Source: an uncultured bacterium (GTDB lineage Bacteria; Verrucomicrobiota; Lentisphaeria; Victivallales; UBA1829). Taken from it: a stretch of 57,542 bases of DNA. The stretch's first letter is position 1, and each line of letters opens with the position of its first letter. Below, one piece after another: positions 25,663 to 35,068 of the stretch. The translations under genes and the position numbers were made by a program. A model generated the notes under the pieces. It had not been told where the DNA came from. It did not search any database and saw nothing but the letters and a program-made list of their open reading frames with translations. The stretch spans positions 1-57,542 of the forward strand of contig CACZEK010000017.1 of assembly GCA_902780135.1 (NCBI GenBank), in the 5' to 3' direction.

Positions 25663-28179
25663 ATGTTACTCTTTCTCGGCGGCATCGCATTTCTGGTAAT
25701 CGGGTACTTTCTGTACGGCAAACTGGTGGAAAAGATTTTCGACCCGGACGACCGCGAAACGCCCGCGGTAAAGTTTGCCGACGGTACGGACTATGTGACG
25801 CTGCCGCGCTGGAAGAACATGCTGATCCAGCTTCTGAACATCGCCGGCATCGGCCCTGTGATCGGCGTGATCCTGGGCATCAAGTTCGGCATCGTGGCGC
25901 TGGTCATCATCCCGCTCGGATGTGTCCTGATGGGCGCGGTGCACGACATGGCCGCCGGCATGATGTCGATCCGCGACAAAGGCGCGAACCTGCCGAAGAT
26001 CGTGCATAAGAACCTCGGCGTGCACTACAACATCTTCTTCGAGTGGTTCATGGTGATCCTGCTGCTGCTCGTGGTCGCGGTCTTCATCAACATCCCCGCC
26101 AACCTCATCAACACGACCGTGCAGGAATTCAGCAAGCCGTCCGATCCCGTCGTGGCCGCGACGTACAAGCCGGAGAACTTCTTTTGGCTGGCGGTCGTCG
26201 TCATTTTCTGCTACTACGTCATCGCCACGATGTTTCCGGTCGACAAGATCATCGGCAAGGTCTATCCGTTCTTCGGCCTTATGCTCCTCGTCGGCACCCT
26301 CGCGATCTTCTTCGCCCTGCTCGTCGCCGGATTCAAGGAACCGAGCATCCTGCAGGAAAGCGCGACGTTCAAGGCGGGAATGTGGAAATCCGACACGCAC
26401 CCGGTTTTCCCGATGCTCTTCGTGACGATCGCCTGCGGCATCATCTCCGGATTCCACGCCACGCAGTCGCCGATCATCGCCCGCACGATGAAGTCCGAAC
26501 GCGAGGCGAAGAGCGACTTCTACGGCATGATGATCGTGGAAGGCATCATCGCCATGATCTGGGCGGTCGGCGGACTCGCCATCTACAACCTGAACTCGGA
26601 GCTCATGTCGAAGAAAGGCCCGGTGGTGCTCTGCGAGATTACCACGCATTTCCTCGGGACCTGGATGGGCACGGTCACCGTGCTGGCGGTCGTGATCCTC
26701 GCCGTGACGAGCGGCGACACCGCGCTCCGCAGCACACGCCTCGCCCTCGCCGAAATGCTTCACATCCCGCAGCAGACCTTCACGCCGCGCTTCCTGACCT
26801 GCCTGCCGCTGATCGTCCTCGTGGCCGGTCTGCTCTACTGGTCCAACAAAGACGATACATCGTTCGGTAAACTCTGGAACTACTTCGCCTGGGGCAACCA
26901 GGTGCTCGCCGCCACCACGCTGATGGCCGGGACCGTGTGGCTGCTCCGCAGAGGAAAGAAGGCCGGTTCACTGATCACCCTGCTCCCCGGCATGTTCATG
27001 ACTGCCGTCGTCGTCACGTTCATCGTCTGGACGTCCGGCAAAGCAGCCGACCAGCCCGCTGGACTTTTCTTCTTCCTGCGCCGCGGCGGTCTGCCGTACG
27101 AAACCTCCATCGTGATCGGCATCATTGTCGCCGTTGCTTTTGCCGTTTTCGTCATCCGCCAGGGCAAGAAGCCCGACCCGCTGATCGACTACACCCCGTC
27201 GACCGAACGGTACACCGACATGGAATACCGCCACTGCGGCAAGACCGGGCTCCAGCTGCCGCGCGTCTCGCTCGGCCTCTGGCAGAATTTCGGCGGCAAG
27301 GATAACTTCGACGCCGCTCATGCAATGGTCTGGACCGCGTTCGACCGCGGCATCACGCATTTCGACCTGGCAAACAACTACGGACCGCCGGCCGGCAGTG
27401 CGGAGGAGGCGTTCGGCCACATCCTGAAGGCCGACTTCACCGGCAAACTGCGCGACGAGCTGATCGTGTCCACCAAGGCCGGCTACACCATGTGGCCCGG
27501 ACCCTACGGAGACAAGGGCAGCCGCAAATACCTGATCGCCAGCTGCGACCAGAGCCTGAAGCGCCTCGGCCTCGATTACGTCGACGTCTTCTACCACCAC
27601 CGCATGGACCCGGACACGCCCGTCGAGGAATCCATGCTCGCGCTCGACCAGATCGTGCGGTCCGGACGCGCCCTCTACGTCGGCATCTCGAACTACTCGC
27701 CCGAACGCGCCCGCGAAGCGTTCGCCATTCTGCGCGAACTCAAGACGCCGACCGTGCTGCATCAGGTGCGGTACAACATGTTCGACCGCAAATGCGAACA
27801 GGACGGCACGTTCGAGGTGCTGAAGGAATTCGGCATAGGCGGCATCATCTTCTCGCCGATGGCGCAGGGACTGCTCACGAACCGCTACCTGGACGGCATT
27901 CCGGAGGACTCCCGCATGACGCGCAAAGTGTTCCTGAAGCCGGACGCGCTCACGCCGGAGATCCTGGAAAAGATCAAGAAACTGAACGCCCTCGCGCAGG
28001 AACGCGGACAGAGTCTGGCCGCCATGACGACCGCCTGGGTGCTGCGTCAGGAAACCGTCTCGTCCGCTCTCGTCGGCGCCAGCCGTCCGGCACAGATTAT
28101 CGATGTGCTCAACGGCCTGGACAGGAATCCGTCGTTTACCGCGGAGGAACTCGCGGAGATCGACGCAATCTTAAAGTAA
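25663..28179 (+). CDS. CstA-family transporter fused in frame to an aldo/keto reductase
   Basis: One uninterrupted 838-codon frame holds two proteins. Residues 1-508 form a short CstA-type carbon starvation transporter with about 14 membrane segments, including GPVIGVILGIKFG, GCVLMGAVHDMAAGMMSIRDKG and GIISGFHATQSPIIARTM; such proteins take up pyruvate or peptides. Residues 510-838 are a complete aldo/keto reductase of the YghZ/AKR14 type starting YTPSTERYTDMEYRHCGKTG. The catalytic tetrad is intact: D568, Y573, K605 and H646. The last membrane helix ends in RQGKK, so the reductase should face the cytoplasm. There is no stop codon and no good Shine-Dalgarno before M520, the only nearby internal ATG. 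AKR14 enzymes reduce methylglyoxal and L-glyceraldehyde 3-phosphate. Either a real fusion or a very recent loss of the stop codon between two genes explains it. Confidence 0.88.
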   Translation: MLLFLGGIAFLVIGYFLYGKLVEKIFDPDDRETPAVKFADGTDYVTLPRWKNMLIQLLNIAGIGPVIGVILGIKFGIVALVIIPLGCVLMGAVHDMAAGMMSIRDKGANLPKIVHKNLGVHYNIFFEWFMVILLLLVVAVFINIPANLINTTVQEFSKPSDPVVAATYKPENFFWLAVVVIFCYYVIATMFPVDKIIGKVYPFFGLMLLVGTLAIFFALLVAGFKEPSILQESATFKAGMWKSDTHPVFPMLFVTIACGIISGFHATQSPIIARTMKSEREAKSDFYGMMIVEGIIAMIWAVGGLAIYNLNSELMSKKGPVVLCEITTHFLGTWMGTVTVLAVVILAVTSGDTALRSTRLALAEMLHIPQQTFTPRFLTCLPLIVLVAGLLYWSNKDDTSFGKLWNYFAWGNQVLAATTLMAGTVWLLRRGKKAGSLITLLPGMFMTAVVVTFIVWTSGKAADQPAGLFFFLRRGGLPYETSIVIGIIVAVAFAVFVIRQGKKPDPLIDYTPSTERYTDMEYRHCGKTGLQLPRVSLGLWQNFGGKDNFDAAHAMVWTAFDRGITHFDLANNYGPPAGSAEEAFGHILKADFTGKLRDELIVSTKAGYTMWPGPYGDKGSRKYLIASCDQSLKRLGLDYVDVFYHHRMDPDTPVEESMLALDQIVRSGRALYVGISNYSPERAREAFAILRELKTPTVLHQVRYNMFDRKCEQDGTFEVLKEFGIGGIIFSPMAQGLLTNRYLDGIPEDSRMTRKVFLKPDALTPEILEKIKKLNALAQERGQSLAAMTTAWVLRQETVSSALVGASRPAQIIDVLNGLDRNPSFTAEELAEIDAILK

Positions 28180-28187
28180 TCCATGAT

Positions 28188-28234
28188 GTGCCGTCGCGCA
28201 GCACGGCACTGTATCAGTGGAGGACTTGTCCTCC
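28188..28234. repeat. Double-hairpin intergenic repeat, copy A
   Basis: A 7-bp stem (GTGCCGT/ACGGCAC, 28188-28209) closes the loop CGCGCAGC. A 9-nt spacer TGTATCAGT follows, then a second hairpin GGAGGAC-TT-GTCCTCC (28219-28234). The same architecture recurs at 42248 and 46649 with different stem sequences. Confidence 0.7.
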
Positions 28235-28249
28235 CTGCTCCCTTTTTCA

Positions 28250-28286
28250 GCTCCCCTTCGGTTTTCCGGCGGGGAGCGTTTTTTTT
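28250..28286 (+). terminator. Rho-independent terminator after the cstA-aldo/keto reductase gene
   Basis: The stem GCTCCCC/GGGGAGC (28250-28256 with 28271-28277) is followed by a run of eight T, just before the folE stop on the other strand. Confidence 0.75.
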
Positions 28287-28893
28287 ACTTGCCGGAGATG
28301 GTTCCGGTCACCGCCGCAAGAAATTCCATGCGAAGCGATTCGCTCTTCTCGAACGCGCCGCGGATGGCGGAAGTCACCATGGATGCGTTCTGCTTGCGGA
28401 TGCCGCGGCTGGTCATGCAGAAGTGCGTGGCCTCGCACAGCACGTACACGCCGCGCGCGTCGAGGACGTCCATGATGGCGTCGGCGATCTGCGCGGTCAT
28501 GCGCTCCTGGATCTGCAGGCGGCGCGCGAAGCAGTCCACGAGGCGGGCGAGCTTCGAAATGCCGACGATGCGTTTGTTCGGCAGGTACGCGACGGAGATG
28601 TGCCCGAAGAACGGGAACAGGTGGTGTTCGCAGGTGGAGTAGAACTCGCAGTTCTTGAGGACGACCATCTCTTTGCAGACGTCCTCGGTGAAGGTCTTCA
28701 GGATCTTTTTCGGGTCCTGGCGGTAGCCGGAGAAGATCTCTTCCGCGGCCAGCCGGACGCGGGCGGGCGTTTCGACGAGCCCCTCGCGGGAACCGTCCTC
28801 GCCGATGAGCTGGAAGAAGCTCGACACGAGCTGTTCCATCTTCCGGTCGCGTTCGGACGCCGCCGGACGCGGGGTTGCTGCCTTTCTGGGCAT
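28285..28893 (-). CDS. folE: GTP cyclohydrolase I
   Basis: The 202-residue protein has the zinc and catalytic signatures: STCEHHLFPFFGHISVAYLP (first Cys and His ligands), NKRIVGISKLARLVDCFARR and EATHFCMTSRGIRKQ (landmarks; the second zinc cysteine is in HFCM). It converts GTP to 7,8-dihydroneopterin triphosphate, the first step shared by folate and queuosine synthesis. It starts a single base after the queE stop, so here it most likely feeds preQ0 synthesis. QueD, the intermediate enzyme, is not in the window. Confidence 0.95.
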   Translation of the reverse strand: MPRKAATPRPAASERDRKMEQLVSSFFQLIGEDGSREGLVETPARVRLAAEEIFSGYRQDPKKILKTFTEDVCKEMVVLKNCEFYSTCEHHLFPFFGHISVAYLPNKRIVGISKLARLVDCFARRLQIQERMTAQIADAIMDVLDARGVYVLCEATHFCMTSRGIRKQNASMVTSAIRGAFEKSESLRMEFLAAVTGTISGK

Positions 28894-28894
28894 A

Positions 28895-29473
28895 TTAACG
28901 GACTCCTATCATTTTGTGCAGCTGCACGGACAATTTGAAACGCGGATGGGCGAGCACGAAATCAACCGCTTCGCGCAGGTTGGCCGTGCCGTCCTTCCGG
29001 GCGAGAGGCTGGATGAACTTGACGCAATCCGCCTCCTGCATGGAGAGAATATACGGGATGTGTTCGGGCTCGAACACGAATTTCAGTTCGCTGGGACGCG
29101 GGACGACGGGGGACAGTTCATTTTTCGGGGAGACCGTGATCCAGTCGACCCAGTCCGGCACGGGCAGGGTGCCGTTCGTCTCGATGCAGATTCGAGCGGT
29201 AAAACCAAAGAACATCGGCTCGTCGTCGTGAAGCTGGAGCGCGGGTTCGCCCCCGGTCAGAACGATGATCGCGCCGTCGCGCCCCGCAAGAAGTTCGCCC
29301 ACTTTCTTTTCGATATCCGCCAATGTCATTTCCACGCCGTGCGAGTGGTCGGTGTCGCACCACGGGCAGGCGAGGTTGCAGCCGGAGAAGCGCACGAAGA
29401 CCGCCGGAGTCCCGGCGAACTCGCCTTCCCCCTGAATGGAATAGAATATCTCGTTGACGCGGTAGGTGTACAT
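28895..29473 (-). CDS. queE: 7-carboxy-7-deazaguanine synthase (radical SAM)
   Basis: The 192-residue start at 29473 (YTYRVNEIFYSIQGEGEFAG) is the family N-terminus; longer versions of this frame only run antiparallel to nothing and overlap queC. The [4Fe-4S] cysteines are C32, C36 and C39 in CNLACPWC, the CX3CX2C variant. The GGEP motif of radical SAM enzymes is present in LTGGEPALQL. It turns carboxy-tetrahydropterin into 7-carboxy-7-deazaguanine. It lies between queC and folE with gaps of five bases and one base. Confidence 0.93.
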   Translation of the reverse strand: MYTYRVNEIFYSIQGEGEFAGTPAVFVRFSGCNLACPWCDTDHSHGVEMTLADIEKKVGELLAGRDGAIIVLTGGEPALQLHDDEPMFFGFTARICIETNGTLPVPDWVDWITVSPKNELSPVVPRPSELKFVFEPEHIPYILSMQEADCVKFIQPLARKDGTANLREAVDFVLAHPRFKLSVQLHKMIGVR

Positions 29474-29478
29474 GGGCG

Positions 29479-30144
29479 TCAGTCCTCGTATTCGGTCGGA
29501 TCGGGGATGCCCGCCTCGCGGAACGCCTCGATGCGTTCCCGGCAGGTGCCGCATTTGCCGCAGTGCTTCTCGCGGCCGTTGTAGCAGCTCCAGGTGAGGG
29601 AGAAATCGACGCCGAGCGATGCCCCGAGCGCGGCGATCTGTCCCTTCGTCATGCTGCAGAACGGCGACAGGAGCCTCACCCTGCCCCCGGTCCCCGCCTC
29701 GATCGCGCGCCCCATGCCGTCGATGAACTCCGGACGGCAGTCCGGGTAGATCGCGTGGTCGCCGGTGTGGTTGCCGAGGATGACGGCGGAACACCCGGAA
29801 TCCTCCGCGAGCCCGGCGGCCGCCGCGAGCATGATGCCGTTGCGGAACGGCACGACGGTCGACGCCATGTTGGCCTCGTTGTACGCGCCCTCCGGGATGT
29901 CTCCGCCGGATTGGAGCAGGGACGAATGGAAGTATTTCCCGATGAAGCCGAGCGGGATCTCGACGTGCGGGACATTGAGCTTGCGGCAGATCGCGTCCGC
30001 CGCCGCCAGTTCGCGGGCGTTGTGCTTGGATCCGTAGGAAAACGAGACGGCGGAGACGGCGGAGAATTCGCGGCGCGCCCACCACAGCGCGACGGAGCTG
30101 TCCATCCCGCCGGAAAAAACGACAAGCACGTGCTGGTCTGTCAT
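29479..30144 (-). CDS. queC: 7-cyano-7-deazaguanine synthase
   Basis: The 221-residue protein begins VLVVFSGGMDSSVALWWA, with the PP-loop SGGMDSS. It ends with the zinc-binding cluster WSCYNGREKHCGKCGTCRER, in which four cysteines are placed as in QueC. It makes preQ0 from carboxy-deazaguanine, ATP and ammonia. It is the second gene of the acyl ligase-queC-queE-folE operon, 15 bp downstream of the ligase. Confidence 0.95.
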   Translation of the reverse strand: MTDQHVLVVFSGGMDSSVALWWARREFSAVSAVSFSYGSKHNARELAAADAICRKLNVPHVEIPLGFIGKYFHSSLLQSGGDIPEGAYNEANMASTVVPFRNGIMLAAAAGLAEDSGCSAVILGNHTGDHAIYPDCRPEFIDGMGRAIEAGTGGRVRLLSPFCSMTKGQIAALGASLGVDFSLTWSCYNGREKHCGKCGTCRERIEAFREAGIPDPTEYED

Positions 30145-30159
30145 GCGGCGCGGCCTCCG

Positions 30160-32436
30160 TCAGATCTTGTCGCCGTGTTCGCGGGCGAGCTTGTTGATGG
30201 TCTGGAGGTCGAGCTTGCCGGAACCGAGCAGCGGGATGCGGTCGAGCTTGATGAAATCCGGGACTTTCGGGATCCAGAGAGGAGGCACGTTCTTCTTCTG
30301 GAGCTCCTCGATGACCTTTTCCGGGTTCAGGTCCGGGTTCGAGTAAAACACCACGAGGCGTTCGCCGCGCTTCGCGTCGGGCGCGCCGGTTACCGCCACG
30401 TCGTGCGATTCGCTGCCGATGATCTCGCTCACGGACATCTCGACGAGCTCGTGCGGGACCATTTCGCCGGCGATCTTGGAGAAGCGGGAGAGGCGGCCGG
30501 TGATCGTGATGTAGCCGTCCTCCGCCATGGTGGCGATGTCGCCGGTATTGTAGTAGCCGTCCTTGATGACCTTCGCCGTGAGCTCGGGTTCGTTCAGGTA
30601 GCCCTTCATCACAAGGCCGCCCTTCACGAGCATCAGGCCGGGCGTGTTCTCGGGCAGCTCCTCGAACGTGTCCGGGTCCACGATCTTCACGTGGATGCCG
30701 GGCAGAGGCGCGCCGATGCTGCCGGGCCTGCCGCATTCGCGTCCGAGCGTGAAGATGTTCGGCGCGAGGTTGATCGCCACGATGGGGGAGAGCTCGGTGC
30801 AGCCGAAGCCCTCGGTCACGGTAAGCCCGGTCATCGCCTTGACCTTCTCGGAAATGTCGCTGCGGAGCTTCTCCGCGCCGGTGATGACCAGGCGGAGCGA
30901 CTTGAACTGGCCGGGCTTCAGCTTCCGCATGTAGGTCTGCAGGAACGTCGGCGTGGCGATCAGGATCGTGAGCTTGTCCTTCTCCACGGCGTTGCACACG
31001 CCCTGCGCGTCCAGCGGGTTCAGCAGGAACGTCACGCGCGTGCCGCACAGGCTCGGCAGGACGAACCCGATCATGAAGCCGAACGCGTGGAAGAGCGGCA
31101 GGTTGCCGACGGTCGTGTCGTGCGGCGTCCAGTTCACGTTGCGCCAGAAATTGAAGAAGTCCGAATTCAGGTTGTGATGGGTCAGCATGATGCCCTTCGG
31201 CATGCCGGTGGACCCGCTGGAGAAGAGCAGGACGGCGTCGTTCAGGCTGTCGCGCCAGGTCTTCGGCGCGTACTGGCACATCAGCAGGCGCGAAGGCAGC
31301 AGGATGGCGTCCATGATGGCGGTGTACTTGATGCTCTTCGTGATGTACGGGCGGATGTCCTCCAGCAGGAACATCTCCGGCGTCGGCTCGAGCTTCAGCT
31401 TCTCCAGGAACTTCCGGCTCGTGAGGATGAGCTTGATGCCCGCCTTCTCAATGGACGCGCGGCGCACCGCCTCGCCCACGGAGTAGTTCAGGATCGCGGG
31501 GATGCGGTCGGCGAACAGCACGCCGTAAAGCACGATGGCGGCGTTCACGCAGTTCGGCAGGAGCACGCCGATGTATTTGCTGTCGTTCTTTTCGTCCAGC
31601 TGCCGGATCACGCGCGAGAAGATCAGCGCCTTGATGAGCGTGTCCAGGTCCTTCGGCCCCTTCCTGTCCGCGTCCTTGTACATGCAGTGGAACGGATGGC
31701 GGCGCACCTGGCGCGCAAAGGCGTAGTGGATGGTGCGTTCGCTCGGGAATCCCTCGCTCTCCACGTCCGCGCCCATCTCGGAAATGATCTGGCGGAGCTG
31801 GAACGGCGTAAGGTCCGGGCTGATGCGCCTGCCGATCGCCACCGCCACCGGGATCGGGAACTGGCGCGGCATGATGAAGTGGAACCGCCCCTTGTAGTAC
31901 GGGAACATGCTGCCCCAGAGCATGCCGATGCGGACCGGCAGGACCGGCACGTCGCAGTCCGGCGGCAGAATGCGCGAAAGCCCCTTCTTGAACCGCAGGA
32001 TCAGGCCGTTGCCGGACACGCCGCCCTCGGGGAACATGCAGATCAGTTCGCCGTCGCGGAGCAGCTGCTTCGTCTTCTGCATGAACGCGTGCATCTTCTT
32101 CGGTCCGGGGCCGGGCACCTCGATCACGCCCATCCGGCGGAAGAGCGGCCCCCAGAACTTCATGTGGTAGAACTCCGTGTGCATCATGAAGTGGATCTTC
32201 CGCTTCGTGATCGCCATCATGATGAACGAGTCGAAGACGGAAACATGGTTCGCCACGAAGACCGCCGGGCCCGATTTCGGCACGTTCTCCTCGCCGTCGA
32301 ACCGCTCCACGAAGCACGTGTGGCGCAGGATCGTGATGATGAGCTTGAAGACCTCGTAGGGGAAGCAGACCAGCAGGACTGCCCACAGGAGGAAGAAGGC
32401 TGCAAGGCAGCCCAGAACGATATACAGAGTGCTCAA
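30160..32436 (-). CDS. Bifunctional acyltransferase/acyl-ACP (acyl-CoA) ligase, Aas-like
   Basis: The 758-residue protein starts with a membrane segment (about 4-27). A PlsC-type acyltransferase domain (about 40-220) follows, with the H-x4-D motif NHVSVFD (H64, D69) and MFPEGG. The second half (about 270-758) is an AMP-forming ligase with LFSSGSTGMPKG as the P-loop, GFGCTELSP, YYNTGDIA and a C-terminal GKLDLQTINKL bearing the catalytic lysine. The order matches Aas, which re-acylates lysophosphatidylethanolamine on the inner face of the inner membrane. It heads an operon with queuosine genes, a link without an obvious biochemical reason. Confidence 0.88.
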   Translation of the reverse strand: MSTLYIVLGCLAAFFLLWAVLLVCFPYEVFKLIITILRHTCFVERFDGEENVPKSGPAVFVANHVSVFDSFIMMAITKRKIHFMMHTEFYHMKFWGPLFRRMGVIEVPGPGPKKMHAFMQKTKQLLRDGELICMFPEGGVSGNGLILRFKKGLSRILPPDCDVPVLPVRIGMLWGSMFPYYKGRFHFIMPRQFPIPVAVAIGRRISPDLTPFQLRQIISEMGADVESEGFPSERTIHYAFARQVRRHPFHCMYKDADRKGPKDLDTLIKALIFSRVIRQLDEKNDSKYIGVLLPNCVNAAIVLYGVLFADRIPAILNYSVGEAVRRASIEKAGIKLILTSRKFLEKLKLEPTPEMFLLEDIRPYITKSIKYTAIMDAILLPSRLLMCQYAPKTWRDSLNDAVLLFSSGSTGMPKGIMLTHHNLNSDFFNFWRNVNWTPHDTTVGNLPLFHAFGFMIGFVLPSLCGTRVTFLLNPLDAQGVCNAVEKDKLTILIATPTFLQTYMRKLKPGQFKSLRLVITGAEKLRSDISEKVKAMTGLTVTEGFGCTELSPIVAINLAPNIFTLGRECGRPGSIGAPLPGIHVKIVDPDTFEELPENTPGLMLVKGGLVMKGYLNEPELTAKVIKDGYYNTGDIATMAEDGYITITGRLSRFSKIAGEMVPHELVEMSVSEIIGSESHDVAVTGAPDAKRGERLVVFYSNPDLNPEKVIEELQKKNVPPLWIPKVPDFIKLDRIPLLGSGKLDLQTINKLAREHGDKI

Positions 32437-32509
32437 AGGAGAAGACTCCCGGGATTGTTGGCGTGTTTTGGGATCCGGTCGCGCGGGCGGCGCGCCGGCA
32501 TATCTATAT

Positions 32510-32538
32510 AATATACCACGTTATCGCCGGGGAATCAA
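32510..32538 (-). promoter_or_regulatory. Predicted promoter of the acyl ligase-queC-queE-folE operon
   Basis: On the minus strand TTGATT (32538-32533) and TATATT (32515-32510) have a 17-bp spacer. The -10 region TGGTATATTATATA is almost the same as at hisG. Confidence 0.6.
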
Positions 32539-32551
32539 CCCGGATTCGCAA

Positions 32552-34039
32552 TTATTTTGCCGATGCGCCGTCTAAAACCGCCAGATTGAGCGTCCGCGTG
32601 CGCTTTTTCCCGAAAAGCGAACGGTACTCCACGTCCATCGTGAACACGGGCGCGTCCGGCGCGCCGAAACACGCCAGGATGTCCGCCATGTCCTCCGGGC
32701 TGTCCGCGACGGCAAGCCCGCCGCGCTCCTTCAGCATGGCGCCGAGACGTTCCACCTCGCCGCGGTTGTTCCAAATGCACCCCTGCGGATGCCCGGGCGC
32801 ATAGTGGCGGAACATCCCCGCGGTCCAGACGTTGCCCGCCATGACCGTGAGGGGCTTGCCCGTCTTCTCCGCGTACATCCGCGACGCCTCGGCGGTGAAC
32901 TGCCGCGCGGGGAAATGCCTGCGGCGGTCGGATTTCGCCGAGAACGCGACCGCGACGCCGGTCAGGCACAGGAAGAAGAACACGAGGACCGAAGCGCGGA
33001 AACGTTTCGTCTGCTTCGCCGTCCACTCCGCCGGGAACAGCGCGGCAAGCAGGATGCCCAGCGGGAAGAACAGCGGCACCAGCCACATCGCGCGGATCGT
33101 TTTGCCCGAAATCCCGATCACGGTCATCGCGAACAGCGGGACGCCCGTCATCACGGCGGAGAACAGCGCGGCCTCGCGGCGGACCGGGTCGGAGGGGATG
33201 CGCGGACGCTCGAGCTTCGACAGCCAGAACGCCCCGAGCGGGATCAGGTACACCAGGACGGCGTTTCCGAGGAGAAGCAGGACCCCGGCGACGTGCCGCC
33301 GGAACCAGGAGACGTCCGCGCCCGCCGCCATGCGTTTCTCCACATACGCCCGCATCATGGCGATGCCGCCCGTCAGCGCCCACATCGCGTGCGGCAGGAT
33401 CACCACGCACGCGCTCGCGGCGGCGATCCACGGCCCGGCGGTCAGGAGGAGACGGCGGCGCGCCTTCGAGGTCAGCAGGAACACCGCGAACGCCGCGAAC
33501 AGCAGCGCGGAGGTGTATTTGCAGAGGAGGCACAGCCCGGAAGCGGCGCCGAGCAGGATCCAGTCGCGGATCCGGCCGTGTTTGTACGCCCGGACGAAGA
33601 ACAGCGCCGCCGCGGGCCACAGGAACAGCAGCGGCAGGTTCACGTTGAACTCCGGCGACGTGACGTTGTAGTAGAAGATGAACTGCGGCGCCAATGCCGC
33701 CAGCGCGGATTCCTCCCGCCCGAAGAACTCGCGCGCCATGAGGTAGACGCACGCCATGCCGCCCGTCACGCACAGCTGGCTCAGCAGGAAGAACGGCCAG
33801 TCGGCGTGCCCCGTGGCGGACGCCGTCAGCCCGGCGATCCACCCCGTGAGCGGCGGATGCTTCGCGTTTCCGAGCGAAAACCCGCTGCCCCACGCCGTCG
33901 CCTCCAGCGTGTCCAGCGGCAGGATCTTGAACAGCACGCCCGGCACGAGCGTCCACAGCACGAGCTGAAGCAGCACGACGGCGCACAGGAAGCGCACGGC
34001 GGGCGGCGTGTCTCGGATGGTCTGCGGGATCGTTTTCAT
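32552..34039 (-). CDS. GT39/ArnT-like integral membrane glycosyltransferase
   Basis: The 495-residue protein has about ten membrane segments in the first 390 residues and a soluble C-terminal part. The first periplasmic loop carries the GT39/GT83 type block with LDTLEATAWG and NAKHPPLTGW; the acidic residue there is the usual catalytic base. Such enzymes use polyprenyl-phosphate sugars and modify lipid A or proteins outside the inner membrane. The acceptor is unknown. The hisG terminator separates it from hisG. Confidence 0.85.
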   Translation of the reverse strand: MKTIPQTIRDTPPAVRFLCAVVLLQLVLWTLVPGVLFKILPLDTLEATAWGSGFSLGNAKHPPLTGWIAGLTASATGHADWPFFLLSQLCVTGGMACVYLMAREFFGREESALAALAPQFIFYYNVTSPEFNVNLPLLFLWPAAALFFVRAYKHGRIRDWILLGAASGLCLLCKYTSALLFAAFAVFLLTSKARRRLLLTAGPWIAAASACVVILPHAMWALTGGIAMMRAYVEKRMAAGADVSWFRRHVAGVLLLLGNAVLVYLIPLGAFWLSKLERPRIPSDPVRREAALFSAVMTGVPLFAMTVIGISGKTIRAMWLVPLFFPLGILLAALFPAEWTAKQTKRFRASVLVFFFLCLTGVAVAFSAKSDRRRHFPARQFTAEASRMYAEKTGKPLTVMAGNVWTAGMFRHYAPGHPQGCIWNNRGEVERLGAMLKERGGLAVADSPEDMADILACFGAPDAPVFTMDVEYRSLFGKKRTRTLNLAVLDGASAK

Positions 34040-34089
34040 GGCGGAAAAAGGCAGTTTCTGTTCAGTTGCGGATGTTTTCGGATTTACAC

Positions 34090-34118
34090 AAAAAGAGCAG
34101 GCCGCTGCGGACCTGCTC
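34090..34118 (-). terminator. Rho-independent terminator after hisG
   Basis: On the minus strand GAGCAGG/CCTGCTC (34118-34112 with 34101-34095) closes a GC-rich loop and is followed by five T. Confidence 0.8.
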
Positions 34119-34136
34119 CAACATTGTTTTCGACGC

Positions 34137-35027
34137 TCAGTCGACCAGCTTGTTCAGCGGGAACTCCACGATGCCCGTGGCGTTCAGCTCCTTCAGCTGC
34201 GGGATCAGGTCGCGCACCACGGTCTCGTCCACGATGGTGTTCAGTGCGAACCAGCCCTTTTCGGAGAGCGGGGACACGGTCGGACGCTGGAGCGCGGGGA
34301 GCTTCTTGAGGATGTTGTCGAGGTCCTTTTCCTGCACGTTGAGCATGAGGCCGACCTTGCCCTCGGCGTTCAGGACCGCCTTCAGCAGCATGGCAATGCG
34401 CTTGATCTTCGCCGCCTTGAACGGATTTGCCATCGCCTTTTCGTTCGCGATGAAGCGCGTGGTCGTGGTGCAGAGCGTGTCGATGATCTTCAGGCGGTTC
34501 GCGCGCAGGCTGCTGCCCGTCTCCGTGATCTCCACGATGGCGTCGGCGAAGTGCGGCGGCTTGACCTCGGTCGCGCCCCAGGAGAAGTCCACGCGCACGT
34601 TCTTCACGTTGTTCGCCGCCAGATAGCGCTTCGTCATGCCGACGGCTTCCGTCGCGATGCGCTTGCCTTCCAGGTCGGCGGGTCCCTTGATGTCGGAATC
34701 CTCCGGCACCGCCAGCACCCAGCGCAGAGGATTGCGCCCGACTTTGCCGTAGACCAGCTCGCACACTTCCACGACGTGCGCGCCCGTCTCCTGGATCCAG
34801 TCGAATCCGGTCAGGCCGCAGTCGAGCATGCCTTCCTCCACGAACATCGCCATTTCCTGCGCACGCAGCAGCATGCACTCGATCTCCGGGTCGTTGATCG
34901 TCGGGTACAGCGAACGCGAATTGATCTCGATCTTGTAGCCCGCCTTCAGGAAAAGGTCGGTCGTGGCGGCCTCCAGGCTTCCTTTCGGAAGGCCGAGGAT
35001 CAGTTTGTCGTCTTTATTTTCCAGCAT
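34137..35027 (-). CDS. hisG: ATP phosphoribosyltransferase, long form
   Basis: The ATG at 35027, preceded by AGGAG, gives 296 residues beginning [20 protein letters not shown]. This is the long, HisZ-independent form. The catalytic part contains GLTGFDWI and [18 protein letters not shown] (substrate loop), and the C-terminal ~80 residues ([20 protein letters not shown]) form the ACT-like regulatory domain that binds histidine. It catalyses the first, feedback-controlled step of histidine synthesis. It stands alone, with its own promoter and terminator. Confidence 0.95.
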   Translation of the reverse strand: MLENKDDKLILGLPKGSLEAATTDLFLKAGYKIEINSRSLYPTINDPEIECMLLRAQEMAMFVEEGMLDCGLTGFDWIQETGAHVVEVCELVYGKVGRNPLRWVLAVPEDSDIKGPADLEGKRIATEAVGMTKRYLAANNVKNVRVDFSWGATEVKPPHFADAIVEITETGSSLRANRLKIIDTLCTTTTRFIANEKAMANPFKAAKIKRIAMLLKAVLNAEGKVGLMLNVQEKDLDNILKKLPALQRPTVSPLSEKGWFALNTIVDETVVRDLIPQLKELNATGIVEFPLNKLVD

Positions 35028-35068
35028 AGCAGGGACTCCTCTATGGTTTGTTTCCTGATTTTTAACGG

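Noticed and set aside
27220..28179. Aldo/keto reductase as a separate gene starting at 27220
   Set aside because: There is no stop codon before it and no Shine-Dalgarno, and the conserved reductase sequence begins about ten residues upstream of that ATG.
29563..32511. A 982-codon open frame opposite the acyl ligase and queC
   Set aside because: It runs antiparallel to two proteins with clear motifs, and its translation is Arg/His/Val/Ala-rich with no domain. It is a by-product of GC-rich third positions.
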